DNA of 64,000 bases, taken from NCBI GenBank assembly GCA_963815125.1, contig CAWFFM010000014.1, positions 124,001 to 188,000 on the forward strand, given 5' to 3'. Positions 1-8,416 of this stretch are shown one piece after another. Below the pieces are notes generated by a model. The model was not told the origin of the DNA, made no database searches, and was given only the letters and a program-made list of their open reading frames with translations. The position numbers were made by a program, and so were the translations under genes. The stretch is from Actinocatenispora sp963815125. GTDB lineage: Bacteria; Actinomycetota; Actinomycetes; Mycobacteriales; Micromonosporaceae. Positions within the stretch are counted from its first letter, which is position 1, and each line of letters opens with the position of its first letter.

Positions 1-197
1 GATAACGGAGCCACGAACTTGATCTAGACCGCGGACACCCTCGCCATGGCAACCTGACCAGTCTATCCCGCGCCTGTTGCAGCCTGTGGCCGGGTCCGGG
101 TCATCCGTCCGCGCGGGGCGTACGGGCCACTGCCGCCGCTGCGCCGGACGGCCCGGCATCCCGAACCGCCCGCCGGCGGACACATCTGACGCCGGGA
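1..197. other. Non-coding flank downstream of prs
   Basis: No convincing gene is visible here. The short reading frames have Arg/Pro-rich compositions typical of chance frames in GC-rich DNA and no ribosome binding site. I see no clear terminator hairpin after prs. The upstream neighbour lies outside the window. Confidence 0.5.
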
Positions 198-1208
198 TCA
201 GCCCGACAGACCGCCGAACAGCGTGGTCACCGAGCCATCCCCGAAGACCTCCCGGATGGCACGGGCGATCAGCGGCGCAATGGACAGCTGGGTGATCTTG
301 TCCAACCGCTTCTCCGCCGGTACCGGAAGCGTGTTCGTCAGGATCACCTCCGTGACCCTGGAGTTCTTCAACCGTTCGGTGGCCGGGTCGGAAAGAACAC
401 CGTGCGTAGCCGCCACGATCACGTCCGCGGCGCCCGCCTCGAACAGTGCGTCGACCGCCTTGCAGATCGTGCCGCCCGAATCGATGATGTCGTCGATCGC
501 CACGCACACCCGGCCCTCGACGTCACCGACCACCTTGTTGACCGACACCTCGTTCGGCCGGGTGATGTCGCGGGTCTTGTGGATGAAGGCAAGTGGACAG
601 CCGCCCAGCCGCTCGGTCCAGCGCTCGGCGAGGCGCACCCGGCCCGAATCGGGCGACACCACCGTCATCTGCCGACCGTCGTACTTACCGCGCACATAGT
701 CGGCCAGCAGGTCCAGGGCGAACAGGTGGTCCACCGGCCCGTCGAAGAAACCCTGGATCTGGGCGGTGTGCAGATCCACCGTCAGGATGCGGTCGGCACC
801 TGCGGTCTTGAGCATGTCGGCCATCAACCGGGCCGAGATCGGTTCCCGACCGCGGTGCTTCTTGTCCTGCCGCGCATACGGGTAGAACGGCACCACGACG
901 GTGATCCGTTTGGCCGAACCCCGCTTCAGCGCGTCGACCATCAGCAGGGTCTCCATCACCCACGTGTTGATCGGCTCGGTCATGCTCTGCACCACGAAGG
1001 CGTCGGAGCCACGCACCGACTCGTTGTAGCGCACGTAGATCTCACCGTTGGCGAACTCGTACGCGTCCGTCGGGGTCGGTGAGACCCCCAGCACCTCGCC
1101 GATCTCCTCCGCCAGGGCCGGGTACGCCCGGCCGGAGAAGAGCATCAGAGACTTACGGTTCTCCGCGACGATGCTGCCCATCGGGCCGCCCCCCATCGAT
1201 ACGCTCAC
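198..1208 (-). CDS. prs: Ribose-phosphate pyrophosphokinase (PRPP synthetase)
   Basis: Makes 5-phosphoribosyl-1-pyrophosphate from ribose 5-phosphate and ATP, feeding purine, pyrimidine, His, Trp and NAD synthesis in the cytoplasm. Visible motifs are the ATP-binding ARQDKKHRGREPIS segment, the catalytic TVDLHTAQIQGFF segment, and the PRPP-binding loop with DDIIDSGGT near residue 235. Length (336 aa) fits class I PRPP synthetases. The GTG at 1208 lies 3 bases beyond the glmU stop, but actinobacterial homologues usually begin at MGSIVAENRK, which here is the ATG at 1181 behind a G-run, so 1181 may be the true start. It is cotranscribed downstream of glmU, the usual actinobacterial order. Confidence 0.96.
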   Translation of the reverse strand: MSVSMGGGPMGSIVAENRKSLMLFSGRAYPALAEEIGEVLGVSPTPTDAYEFANGEIYVRYNESVRGSDAFVVQSMTEPINTWVMETLLMVDALKRGSAKRITVVVPFYPYARQDKKHRGREPISARLMADMLKTAGADRILTVDLHTAQIQGFFDGPVDHLFALDLLADYVRGKYDGRQMTVVSPDSGRVRLAERWTERLGGCPLAFIHKTRDITRPNEVSVNKVVGDVEGRVCVAIDDIIDSGGTICKAVDALFEAGAADVIVAATHGVLSDPATERLKNSRVTEVILTNTLPVPAEKRLDKITQLSIAPLIARAIREVFGDGSVTTLFGGLSG

Positions 1209-1211
1209 AGC

Positions 1212-2819
1212 TCAACAGGACGTACCGGGTGTGCCGCCCGACACCGAACCGGCGGACGGCGGCGTGCTACCCGACCGGGCAGCAGTGTGCTCCCCCGCCG
1301 CCGGGGCCGGTGCACCGGCCGGCTCAGACGTGGGATTGGTCGCACCAAGCTCCCGGGCCCGGGCCGCCGCCGCCGCCGACCGGGTGCCGGCCCGCTGCCG
1401 TTCCACCCAGCCGTCGATGTTGCGCTGCTGCGCCCGGGTCACCCCGAGCTGGCCGGGCCGGACGTCCTTGTAGACCACGCTGCCGGCCGCGACGTACGCG
1501 CCGTCCCCGATCCGGCGCGGCGCGATCAGCATCGAGTCGCAACCGACGAAGACCGCGTCGCCGATCGTGGTGTGGTGCTTGTGCAGCCCGTCGTAGTTGA
1601 CGAACACCGTCGCGGCGCCGATGTTGCACTGCTCGCCGATCGTCGCATCGCCGACGTACGACAGGTGCGGCACCTTGCTGCCCGCGCCGATCTCGGCATT
1701 CTTGGTCTCCACGTAGGTGCCGACCTTCGCCCGCTGGTGCAGCCGGGTTCCCGGGCGCAGATAGGCGTACGGGCCGACCGAACACTCCGGACCGATCACC
1801 GCCGACTGCGCCTGCGCGCGGACCACCGAGGCGCCCGCGCCGACCTCGGTGTCGACCAGGGTGGTGTCCGGGCCGACGGTGGCGCCGGCGGACACCGTGG
1901 TCGCCCCGCGCAGCTGTACGTTCGGCTCCAGTACCGCGTCGACGCCCACCGTGGCGGTCACATCGATCCACACCGTGGCCGGGTCCACCATCGTCACCCC
2001 GGAACGCAGCCAGGCGTCGTTGACCCGGTCCCGCAGCAGTGCGCCCAACCGGGCCAGCTGCGCACGGTCGTTGCAGCCCAACGTCTCCGTCGCATCCACC
2101 GCCACGTGCGCGCCGACCGTACGGCCGGAGCCGACCAGCAGCTCGATCGTGTCGGTCAGGTACTCCTCGCCCTGGTCGTTGTCCGCGGTCAGCTTCGCCA
2201 GCACGGTGGCCAGCGCCTCGGCCTGGAAGGCGATGATGCCCGAGTTGATCTCCCGGATCGCGCGCTGCTCCGGCGTCGCGTCGCGTTCCTCGACGATCCC
2301 GGTCACCTGGCCCTGTGCGTCCCGCACGATCCGGCCCAGGCCCGTCGGGTCATCCGGCGTGGCGGTCAGCACCGTCGCCGCATGGCCGCCGTCCTCATGT
2401 ACCCGCAGGAGTTCGGCGAGGGTCTCCGGACGCAGCAGCGGGGTGTCGCCGGTCAGTACGACGACGGTGCCGGTCGGCTCCGCCACCTCGTCCAGGGCCA
2501 CCCGGGTGGCATGCCCGGTGCCGCGCTGCTCGGTCTGCAGTACCGGCTCGGCGGCGGGCGCCACCTCGGCGAGATGGGCACGTACCTGGTCGGCACCCGA
2601 GCCCACCACCACCAGGGTGCGGGACGCGGCCAGCGACTCGGCTGCGGCCAGTACGTGGCCGAGCATGCTGCGCCCCAGCACGGAATGCAGGACCTTCGGT
2701 TTCGTGGAACGCATCCGCTTGCCGAGCCCGGCGGCAAGGACGATCACGGTACGGGCCGAGGTCCGGTCACCGGAACGGGACACGCCCGGTTCGCTTGCTG
2801 GCACGCTCACCTGCGGCAC
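1212..2819 (-). CDS. glmU: Bifunctional GlmU: GlcNAc-1-P uridyltransferase / glucosamine-1-P acetyltransferase
   Basis: Catalyses the last two steps to UDP-GlcNAc, the precursor of peptidoglycan and of mycothiol. The N-terminal nucleotidyltransferase domain (about residues 24-250) starts with VIVLAAGLGKRMRSTKPKVL, and LTGDTPLL and EINSGIIAF follow. From about residue 270 hexapeptide repeats form a left-handed beta-helix carrying the acetyltransferase site (YLRPGTRL, KVGTYVETKNAEIG, VNYDG, FVGCDSMLIAP). A 45-residue Ala/Pro/Thr-rich tail ends the protein, common in actinobacterial GlmU. At 535 aa it is slightly longer than E. coli GlmU because of the tail. It lies between tRNA-Gln and prs on the same strand. 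Confidence 0.97.
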   Translation of the reverse strand: MPQVSVPASEPGVSRSGDRTSARTVIVLAAGLGKRMRSTKPKVLHSVLGRSMLGHVLAAAESLAASRTLVVVGSGADQVRAHLAEVAPAAEPVLQTEQRGTGHATRVALDEVAEPTGTVVVLTGDTPLLRPETLAELLRVHEDGGHAATVLTATPDDPTGLGRIVRDAQGQVTGIVEERDATPEQRAIREINSGIIAFQAEALATVLAKLTADNDQGEEYLTDTIELLVGSGRTVGAHVAVDATETLGCNDRAQLARLGALLRDRVNDAWLRSGVTMVDPATVWIDVTATVGVDAVLEPNVQLRGATTVSAGATVGPDTTLVDTEVGAGASVVRAQAQSAVIGPECSVGPYAYLRPGTRLHQRAKVGTYVETKNAEIGAGSKVPHLSYVGDATIGEQCNIGAATVFVNYDGLHKHHTTIGDAVFVGCDSMLIAPRRIGDGAYVAAGSVVYKDVRPGQLGVTRAQQRNIDGWVERQRAGTRSAAAAARARELGATNPTSEPAGAPAPAAGEHTAARSGSTPPSAGSVSGGTPGTSC

Positions 2820-3019
2820 TCCCTCTCACGCCGGGTCAGACCGCGGCCCATGCTAGCCACCCTGCCCCAGTCGGGCGCCCGCTGGGTGAACCGACCGCGA
2901 CCATCCGCACACCGCCACGGTACCCAGAGTGTTCGCAGGGTGCTGGCTGCCGCCGGTACCGGGATCGGCGTACCCGACGCTGCGCTGAGGCCACGGTGGA
3001 CGGCAGAACGTGCGCTGTG

Positions 3020-3091
3020 CTGGGATGCCCGGATTCGAACCGGGATTTCAAGGCACCAAAAGCCTGCGGGCTGCCGTTACCCCACATCCCA
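3020..3091 (-). tRNA. tRNA-Gln (anticodon UUG)
   Basis: Read on the minus strand, the 7-bp acceptor stem TGGGATG/CATCCCA is perfect. The T-arm contains GGTTCGAATCC and the anticodon loop TTTTGGT gives UUG. The discriminator base is G and a full CCA is not encoded. The anticodon stem seems to have one weak pair at its base. It sits about 200 bp upstream of glmU, a common actinobacterial arrangement. Confidence 0.95.
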
Positions 3092-3243
3092 TCCAGAACG
3101 GCCGGATTCTCGCAGCCGACCCGCCCCGGTCGGAACTGAGCTTAGCCAGCCACCCGGGGCCGACCGCAACTGACCTGGCCGCCCGGACCATCGGCCGTCC
3201 TGCCGGAAACGCGGACCCTCGATAACTCTGCGAAGATGGTCAG

Positions 3244-3909
3244 ATGGGCGTGGAGGCGGAAAACCGACCGGACCGGCAGCGTCGGGTACGAATGCCGGCG
3301 GCCCGGCGGCGTGCGCAACTGCTGGGCGTGGGCCGGCAACTGTTCGCCGAACGCGGCTTCGACGGAGCCAGCATGGAGGAGATCGCGGTACGGGCCGAGG
3401 TGTCCAAACCGGTGGTGTACGAGCATTTCGGCGACAAGGAAAAGCTCTACCGGGCCGTGGTCGAACGCGAGGTGACCATGCTGCTGGATCGGATCAGCGC
3501 CGCCCTGACCTCCGGACATCCGCGCGTTCTACTGGAACAGGCCACCCTCGCCCTACTCAGCTACATCGAGGACGACACCGACGGCTTCCAGGTACTGATG
3601 CGCGACTCGCCGATGATGTCCGGCGGCGGCAGCTTCGCCGGCCTGCTGCACGAGGTGGCGCACCGGGTGGAGCACCACATGGCGGCCGGCTTCGCGGCCC
3701 GCGGCTACGACCGGGCCATGGCGGAGCTGTACGCGCAGGCCATCACCGGACTGGTCGCCTTCACCGGACGCTGGTGGCTGGACGTCCGCCAGCCACCCCG
3801 CGACGTGGTGGCCGCACACCTGGTCAACCTGGTCTGGAACGGGCTGTCCCGGTTGGACCCGGCCCCGTACCCGACGCTGCCCGAACCGGCCCTGGGTCAA
3901 GCCGGCTGA
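3244..3909 (+). CDS. TetR-family transcriptional regulator
   Basis: The N-terminal helix-turn-helix domain (about residues 18-65) reads RRRAQLLGVGRQLFAERGF, then EEIAVRAEVSKPVVYEHFGDKEKLY, the classical TetR signature. The remaining ~150 residues are a helical ligand-binding/dimerisation domain. The 221-aa length is typical. The ligand cannot be read from sequence. The gene converges with the DUF4383 gene and has no same-strand partner, so it either acts elsewhere or on itself. Confidence 0.9.
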   Translation: MGVEAENRPDRQRRVRMPAARRRAQLLGVGRQLFAERGFDGASMEEIAVRAEVSKPVVYEHFGDKEKLYRAVVEREVTMLLDRISAALTSGHPRVLLEQATLALLSYIEDDTDGFQVLMRDSPMMSGGGSFAGLLHEVAHRVEHHMAAGFAARGYDRAMAELYAQAITGLVAFTGRWWLDVRQPPRDVVAAHLVNLVWNGLSRLDPAPYPTLPEPALGQAG

Positions 3910-3981
3910 GCACCGGTCCGGCCGGGCGCAACCGCCTCGACGGCGCGGCCCGACCGGCCGCCGCCCGTGTCCCGGAGCCGG

Positions 3982-4443
3982 TCAGGCGTGCGATGCGGTG
4001 GCCGACCGGGTCTTCTCCGGGGCCCCGTTGCGCCGGACCCGACCGTAGAGGGCCGACACCCCGACGATCGTGCCGAGGATGTACGACACGACGCAGTCGG
4101 TGACCGAGAAGGCGAAGTAGTTCAGGCTGGTACGCAGGAACGCGAGGCTGAACAGCCCGGCCAGGATGAAGATCACGCCCATCACCAGGTTGACCGTCAC
4201 GTCGACGTTACGGCCGATGACGGAGGCCACCATGATGATCGCGCCGACCACGATGGAGATCACCGAGAAGCCGGGGTTGGTGGTCAGCCCCAGTACCCGT
4301 TCACCGGTGGTGTCGAAGGTCTCCATGCCGCTGGTCTGGATGAACCCGGCGATGCCGAAGATCAGGATGTAGAGGCCGGCCAACGTGCTCAGTACGCGCC
4401 ACAGGCCGCGCATCTGGTGGTTGACGGGCAGGTGGCTGGCCAT
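3982..4443 (-). CDS. DUF4383-family four-helix membrane protein
   Basis: A 153-aa protein beginning MASHLPVNHQMRGLWRVLS with four hydrophobic segments (about residues 15-40, 52-78, 82-104 and 112-134), including GLYILIFGIAGFIQT and VNLVMGVIFILAGLFSLAF. The pattern and spacing match DUF4383, an actinobacterial integral membrane family of unknown function. The start was chosen at the ATG at 4443 because a GGAG lies just upstream; the longer frame adds an Arg/Pro-rich non-coding-looking stretch. Confidence 0.85.
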   Translation of the reverse strand: MASHLPVNHQMRGLWRVLSTLAGLYILIFGIAGFIQTSGMETFDTTGERVLGLTTNPGFSVISIVVGAIIMVASVIGRNVDVTVNLVMGVIFILAGLFSLAFLRTSLNYFAFSVTDCVVSYILGTIVGVSALYGRVRRNGAPEKTRSATASHA

Positions 4444-4597
4444 GGTCGGTCTCCTCAGAGCATCCGGTCGAGCGCGAGTCACCTGGGATTGTCGCGCACC
4501 GGGCGGCGCACCGGTGCCGTACCCCCGGTTCCCGGTCGGTCCGATCACCGGTCCGGCACAAGATGCTGGACGTATCCGCAGGTGAGAGGATGCGGCC

Positions 4598-5629
4598 ATG
4601 GACTATCTCGCCGAGAACGACCGGTACCGGTCGATGACCTACCGCCGCAGCGGGCGCAGTGGCCTGAAGCTGCCGGCGGTGTCGCTGGGGTTGTGGCACA
4701 ACTTCGGTGACGACAAGCCGCTGGCCGACCAGCGTGCCATCCTGCGCCGCGCCTTCGACCTCGGCGTGACGCACTTCGACCTGGCCAACAACTACGGCCC
4801 GCCGTACGGCTCGGCGGAACGCAACTTCGGCGGCCTGTTCGCCGCCGACTTCCGTCGCTACCGCGACGAGCTGATCATCTCGACCAAGGCCGGCTACGAC
4901 ATGTGGCCCGGACCGTACGGCGAATGGGGTTCCCGCAAGTACCTGACGGCCAGCCTGGACGCGTCGCTGTCCCGGATGGGACTGGACTACGTAGACATCT
5001 TCTACTCGCACCGGTTCGACCCGGACACGCCGCTGGAAGAGACGATGGGCGCGCTGCACTCGGCGGTGCAGCAGGGCAAGGCACTGTACGCGGGCATCTC
5101 GTCGTACTCGCCGGAGGACACCGTGCGCGCCGCGGAGATCCTCCGACAGCTCGGTACGCCGCTGCTGATCCACCAGCCGTCGTACTCGATGCTCAACCGC
5201 TGGGTCGAGGGCGGCCTACTGGACGCCCTGGAACAGGTGGGAGCCGGCTGCATCGCGTTCTCGCCGCTGGCGCAGGGCATGCTGACCGACCGCTACCTCG
5301 ACGGTGTGCCGGACGATTCCCGTGCCGCGCAGGGCAAGTCGCTGTCCACGGACCTGTTGAGCGAGGAGAACCTGGACCGGATCCGGGCGCTGAACGACAT
5401 CGCCGGTCGCCGTGGCCAGTCGCTGGCGCAGCTCGCGCTCGCCTGGGCACTGCGCGATCCCCGGATGACCAGCGTACTGATCGGGGCGAGCAGCGTACGG
5501 CAGTTGGAGAACAACGTGGCCGCGCTGGACAACCTGGAACTGTCCGCCGACGAACTGGCCGAGATCGACCGGTACGCCGGGGAGGCCGGCATCAACCTGT
5601 GGGCCCGCTCCTCCAAGACCCCGAACTGA
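4598..5629 (+). CDS. Aldo/keto reductase, YghZ / L-glyceraldehyde-3-phosphate reductase type
   Basis: NADPH-dependent reductase of the AKR superfamily. The protein follows E. coli YghZ (Gpr) closely: SLGLWHNFGDD, FDLANNYGPPYGSAE with the catalytic Asp and Tyr, IISTKAGYDMWPGPYG with the active-site Lys, GLDYVDIFYSHRFDPDTPLEE, GISSYSPE, LLIHQPSYSMLNRWVE, and the cofactor-binding VLIGASSVRQLENN near the C-terminus. In the characterised homologue it detoxifies L-glyceraldehyde 3-phosphate and related aldehydes including methylglyoxal; that role is inferred here. Length 343 aa is normal. A GAGAGG ribosome site lies 8 bases before the ATG. Confidence 0.92.
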   Translation: MDYLAENDRYRSMTYRRSGRSGLKLPAVSLGLWHNFGDDKPLADQRAILRRAFDLGVTHFDLANNYGPPYGSAERNFGGLFAADFRRYRDELIISTKAGYDMWPGPYGEWGSRKYLTASLDASLSRMGLDYVDIFYSHRFDPDTPLEETMGALHSAVQQGKALYAGISSYSPEDTVRAAEILRQLGTPLLIHQPSYSMLNRWVEGGLLDALEQVGAGCIAFSPLAQGMLTDRYLDGVPDDSRAAQGKSLSTDLLSEENLDRIRALNDIAGRRGQSLAQLALAWALRDPRMTSVLIGASSVRQLENNVAALDNLELSADELAEIDRYAGEAGINLWARSSKTPN

Positions 5630-5637
5630 CCGGCCAT

Positions 5638-5666
5638 ACCCGCCGCTGGCGGGTCCCGCCTAGACT
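5638..5666 (+). promoter_or_regulatory. Hairpin and candidate -10 ahead of the deaminase-like cassette
   Basis: After the reductase stop, ACCCGCC (5638-5644) and GGCGGGT (5648-5654) form a 7-bp stem with a 3-base loop, a possible weak terminator without a T-run. It is followed by TAGACT (5661-5666), a good actinobacterial -10 match, 30 bases before the GTG at 5697. Confidence 0.35.
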
Positions 5667-5696
5667 CTGGTGGGTAGAACGTCCCGAGGAGTTGGT

Positions 5697-6416
5697 GTGT
5701 TCACACTCGAGGAAGCGCGCCGGCTCGCCGACCGCCAGATCAACGCCGGCCACGCGGATGCGCCCTGGCGGATCGAGGTCCAGGAGTTCGACGTCGGGTA
5801 CGTGGGCTGGGGGGTTCCGCCGCTGGGCGCTCCCGGCGGTGTCGGTGCCGGCACCACCGTGGTCGATCGCGACACCGGCGAGGTGTCGGTGTGGCCGTCG
5901 TTCCCCGCCGATTCGGTGATCCGGATGTACCGGGAGGATCGGGCACGGCGCATTCTGGCGCCGCGGACGTGGGACCCGGCTGTCGCCGCGCGGCGTGCCC
6001 TGAGCAGGGCGCCGTATCCAGCAACGGTGACCCATCTGACCTTGTCCGATGGGCGGGTCATCACTGGCGAGAGCATGAAGGGCGACGGGGAGCCGCACTT
6101 ACATCCGTTGGTACACCAGGCGTTGGCCGCTGTGCCGCCCGAGGCACGGGAACGCGGCCGGGACCGTTGTTCGCAGATCGCGGCCCTGTCCGATGCCCTG
6201 CACTGGGTCGACGCTCAGCGCGCGGCTGACGGTCTGCCGACCGTCACGGCACAGCAGGCCCGAAACGAGATCTTCGCCGGCGCCGACGTGGTGACCCACC
6301 GGATCCGTGAGTCGGACGATCCGCTCGCCGGGCGCCCAGCTCAGCCGTGCGTGTCGTGCTTCGTCGTACTGGACGCCTTCGGCTTCACGCTGCAATCGCC
6401 GGAGGCGACACGATGA
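5697..6416 (+). CDS. YwqJ-like deaminase-fold protein with Imm35/YrhB-like N-terminus; catalytic Glu replaced
   Basis: A 239-aa protein. The N-terminal ~95 residues (FTLEEARRLADRQIN, GYVGWGVPP, TTVVDRDTGEVSVWPS) resemble the Imm35/YrhB fold. The C-terminal ~125 residues match the YwqJ-type nucleic-acid/nucleotide deaminase pattern: RGRDRCSQIAALSDAL, then GRPAQPCVSCFVVLDAFGF with the zinc-binding CxxC. In active members the first motif is C-[SA]-E, the Glu being the proton shuttle; here the codon is CAG (Gln), so the protein may be catalytically dead or tuned. The start is the GTG at 5697, with GAGGAG 5 bases upstream. Its stop overlaps the SUKH-3 start (ATGA), implying coupled translation. 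Confidence 0.75.
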   Translation: MFTLEEARRLADRQINAGHADAPWRIEVQEFDVGYVGWGVPPLGAPGGVGAGTTVVDRDTGEVSVWPSFPADSVIRMYREDRARRILAPRTWDPAVAARRALSRAPYPATVTHLTLSDGRVITGESMKGDGEPHLHPLVHQALAAVPPEARERGRDRCSQIAALSDALHWVDAQRAADGLPTVTAQQARNEIFAGADVVTHRIRESDDPLAGRPAQPCVSCFVVLDAFGFTLQSPEATR

Positions 6417-6907
6417 GCGAGCGCTTCTCGCCGGCCGCGACAGCGGTACTGACCGAGGCCGGCTGGCGGCCAGGACGCTCCGTGGCCGCCGAAACCGAGG
6501 AAGCGGTCCGCCAGGTGTGCGCCTGGTGGGGTCCGGGCGGACGTCAGCATCGTCGGGTCGAGGCGGCGGTGGCGGCGCTGGTCGAGTTCGGCGGGCTGGC
6601 GCTCGACCCGGTCGGTGATGGTGTCGACGTCGCACCGCGGCCGTTCGCCTTCGATCCGCTGCTCGCTGTTCCGACCACGGTGACATTGGCCGATGTGGCT
6701 ACGGTGCTCGGCACAGCGTTGTTCCCGATCGGCGTCGAGGGCGACCACGACGCGGTGCTGGCCATGGACGAAAAAGGCCGGGTGTTCTCGATCGACAATG
6801 TCGGCGAGTGGCTCGTCGGCGATTCGATCGACACGGCGATCGAGACGCTGGTGTCGGGGCGGCTGCCGGCACGACTGCACGACGACGGTCGGTGGGACCC
6901 CCGTTGA
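6413..6907 (+). CDS. SUKH-3 family immunity protein
   Basis: A 164-aa protein with the SUKH-3 pattern: LTEAGWRPGRSVAAETEE at the N-terminus, then AVAALVEFGGLAL, and FPIGVEGDHDAVLAMDEKGRVFSID leading to a short acidic strand (VGEWLVGDSIDTAIETLVSG). SUKH proteins are widespread immunity proteins of polymorphic toxin systems and often sit beside YwqJ-type deaminases, as here. The ATG at 6413 overlaps the preceding stop. A longer in-frame start exists upstream but would lie inside the deaminase-like gene. Confidence 0.85.
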   Translation: MSERFSPAATAVLTEAGWRPGRSVAAETEEAVRQVCAWWGPGGRQHRRVEAAVAALVEFGGLALDPVGDGVDVAPRPFAFDPLLAVPTTVTLADVATVLGTALFPIGVEGDHDAVLAMDEKGRVFSIDNVGEWLVGDSIDTAIETLVSGRLPARLHDDGRWDPR

Positions 6908-8382
6908 CCGGAGCGGTGGACCCGGTACTCGACACCTGGCACTCGGCGGGCCGACGCGCCCGGCGCGCCCTGCGACGGGCAGCCAGGGCCGAGTTCGACG
7001 AGCTGGTACGCCGGCTTTTGCGCGACTGGGCGACGCCGAGACACGCGCCGGGCATGCCTCCTCCACTGCCCGTACCGGACTCGTTGATCGGTCGGTTTCT
7101 CGCCCCGGTGGATGTCGGTGCCCGGGCGGCGGATCTGCTGGCCCGTGCCGGGGTCGACGATGTCGCAGTGCTCGCCGCCGCCGTACTGTTCCCGTGCTGG
7201 TACGGCGGGATCGGCACGACGCCGGACAGGGAGTTGACCGACGACCAGCTCGGTCGGGTTCGCGCCGCGCTGCTGGCCCTCGGGCCGGTGACCTCTGCGC
7301 CGGAGGAACGTCACGACGACTACCGCCACCGGATGATGAGGCAACTGTGCGCGCTGCCGGCGCTGCTGCGGGCCGTGCCGCTGGCCGTGGCGCGGGCGGG
7401 GCTCATAGCAGGGCCGACGATCTCGACCGGACCCGCCACCAGGTTGATCGCCGGACCACAGGATGCCGCGCGCCTGGCGGCAGGGCTGCCCAAACCGCTG
7501 GTCGCGGTTCTGGGCGTCGAGGACACCCGGCTTCTCCCCATTCCGGCGTCGTCGATCCCGCCCCTCGGCAGCCCCGACGAAGCCCTGGCCGAGGTACGTC
7601 GCCAGGATATCCATTCCCTGAACTTCGAGCTGTGGGTCGACGGTGCCGGGCTGATCTACCGCGTCGGGCACACAGTGCCGGCAGAGGCGGTGTACGCCGA
7701 GCGGCCGCCGATCGTGCCGCAGCCCGGCAGCGGCCCGCCGATCCTGTCGCAACAGCCCGGCTGGGCGGTCGACCGGATCAGCCGAGCGGTGCAGGAACGA
7801 GACCTTGCCAACGATCCTCGATACTGGGCCCCCGCCGGCCCGGTGCCGTTGCTGCCCGGCTGGGAGTGGCCGGAGCAACCCTCGCCGGTCCAGGGACTGT
7901 GGGCGGACGCCGGCGCGTTCGCACCGCTCCCCGCCGTGGCCGAAGCCGTTCGGGCATTGGCGGCCGATCTGAGCACGGACGCGTGGCCGGACCGCATACT
8001 TGCCTGGCAACGGGGCATGACCGCGGCCCGACTGGTCGCATCGCACGGCGGCGGCGAATCGGAGGTGACGGCGGCGCTGCTGCTGGCTACCGACCCCGCC
8101 GGCGCTGTACCACTGGTGCCGCCGGAGGCGGCCGCGCGTAACGGACCGGCCGGCGCGTTGGCCACAGCGGCGCGTGCCACGGCGGACACGCCGGCGGCAG
8201 CACTGGTGGCAGCGGCAGATGCGGTAGGTCTGGCACAGCTTGAGGAACGGTTGTTCAATCGCCTACCGGACGCGCGACGGTTCGGGCTGTACACCGCCGT
8301 CAGGTCCTGCCCCCCACTCGCCGGCATCGTCCACACCGAAATCGAGCGCTTGTCGATCGACCCCACCGGACCCGATGAATAG
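6904..8382 (+). CDS. Hypothetical protein in deaminase/SUKH cassette
   Basis: About 492 aa; no family recognised. The likely start is TTG at 6904, overlapping the SUKH-3 stop (TTGA), or GTG at 6916. The first ~60 residues are Arg-rich and helical (RRARRALRRAARAEFDELVRRLLRDW). Residues ~200-290 contain an extended region (LNFELWVDGAGLIYRVGHTVPAEAVYAE). After a Pro/Trp-rich linker (GWEWPEQPSPVQGLW) the last ~170 residues are an Ala-rich helical domain. No signal peptide or transmembrane segment is obvious. Operon position suggests a partner of the deaminase-like/immunity pair. Confidence 0.7.
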   Translation: MTGAVDPVLDTWHSAGRRARRALRRAARAEFDELVRRLLRDWATPRHAPGMPPPLPVPDSLIGRFLAPVDVGARAADLLARAGVDDVAVLAAAVLFPCWYGGIGTTPDRELTDDQLGRVRAALLALGPVTSAPEERHDDYRHRMMRQLCALPALLRAVPLAVARAGLIAGPTISTGPATRLIAGPQDAARLAAGLPKPLVAVLGVEDTRLLPIPASSIPPLGSPDEALAEVRRQDIHSLNFELWVDGAGLIYRVGHTVPAEAVYAERPPIVPQPGSGPPILSQQPGWAVDRISRAVQERDLANDPRYWAPAGPVPLLPGWEWPEQPSPVQGLWADAGAFAPLPAVAEAVRALAADLSTDAWPDRILAWQRGMTAARLVASHGGGESEVTAALLLATDPAGAVPLVPPEAAARNGPAGALATAARATADTPAAALVAAADAVGLAQLEERLFNRLPDARRFGLYTAVRSCPPLAGIVHTEIERLSIDPTGPDE

Positions 8383-8416
8383 GATGAACCGATAACCTGC
8401 CCGGGAGTGCGTTGCG

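Noticed and set aside
1287..3173. 628-aa plus-strand frame over glmU and the tRNA
   Set aside because: It is opposite a clear glmU gene and reads through the tRNA-Gln gene.
3910..3981. Terminator between the TetR and DUF4383 genes
   Set aside because: The region is GC-rich with several imperfect complementary stretches but no clean stem-loop.
5697..6416. Calling the YwqJ-like protein an active deaminase toxin
   Set aside because: The position of the catalytic Glu is Gln (CAG), so activity cannot be claimed; annotated as deaminase-fold only.
6544..8046. 500-aa minus-strand frame opposite the SUKH-3 and hypothetical genes
   Set aside because: The sense strand has overlapping start/stop junctions and a recognisable SUKH-3 domain; the antisense protein is Arg/Gln/Gly-rich noise.
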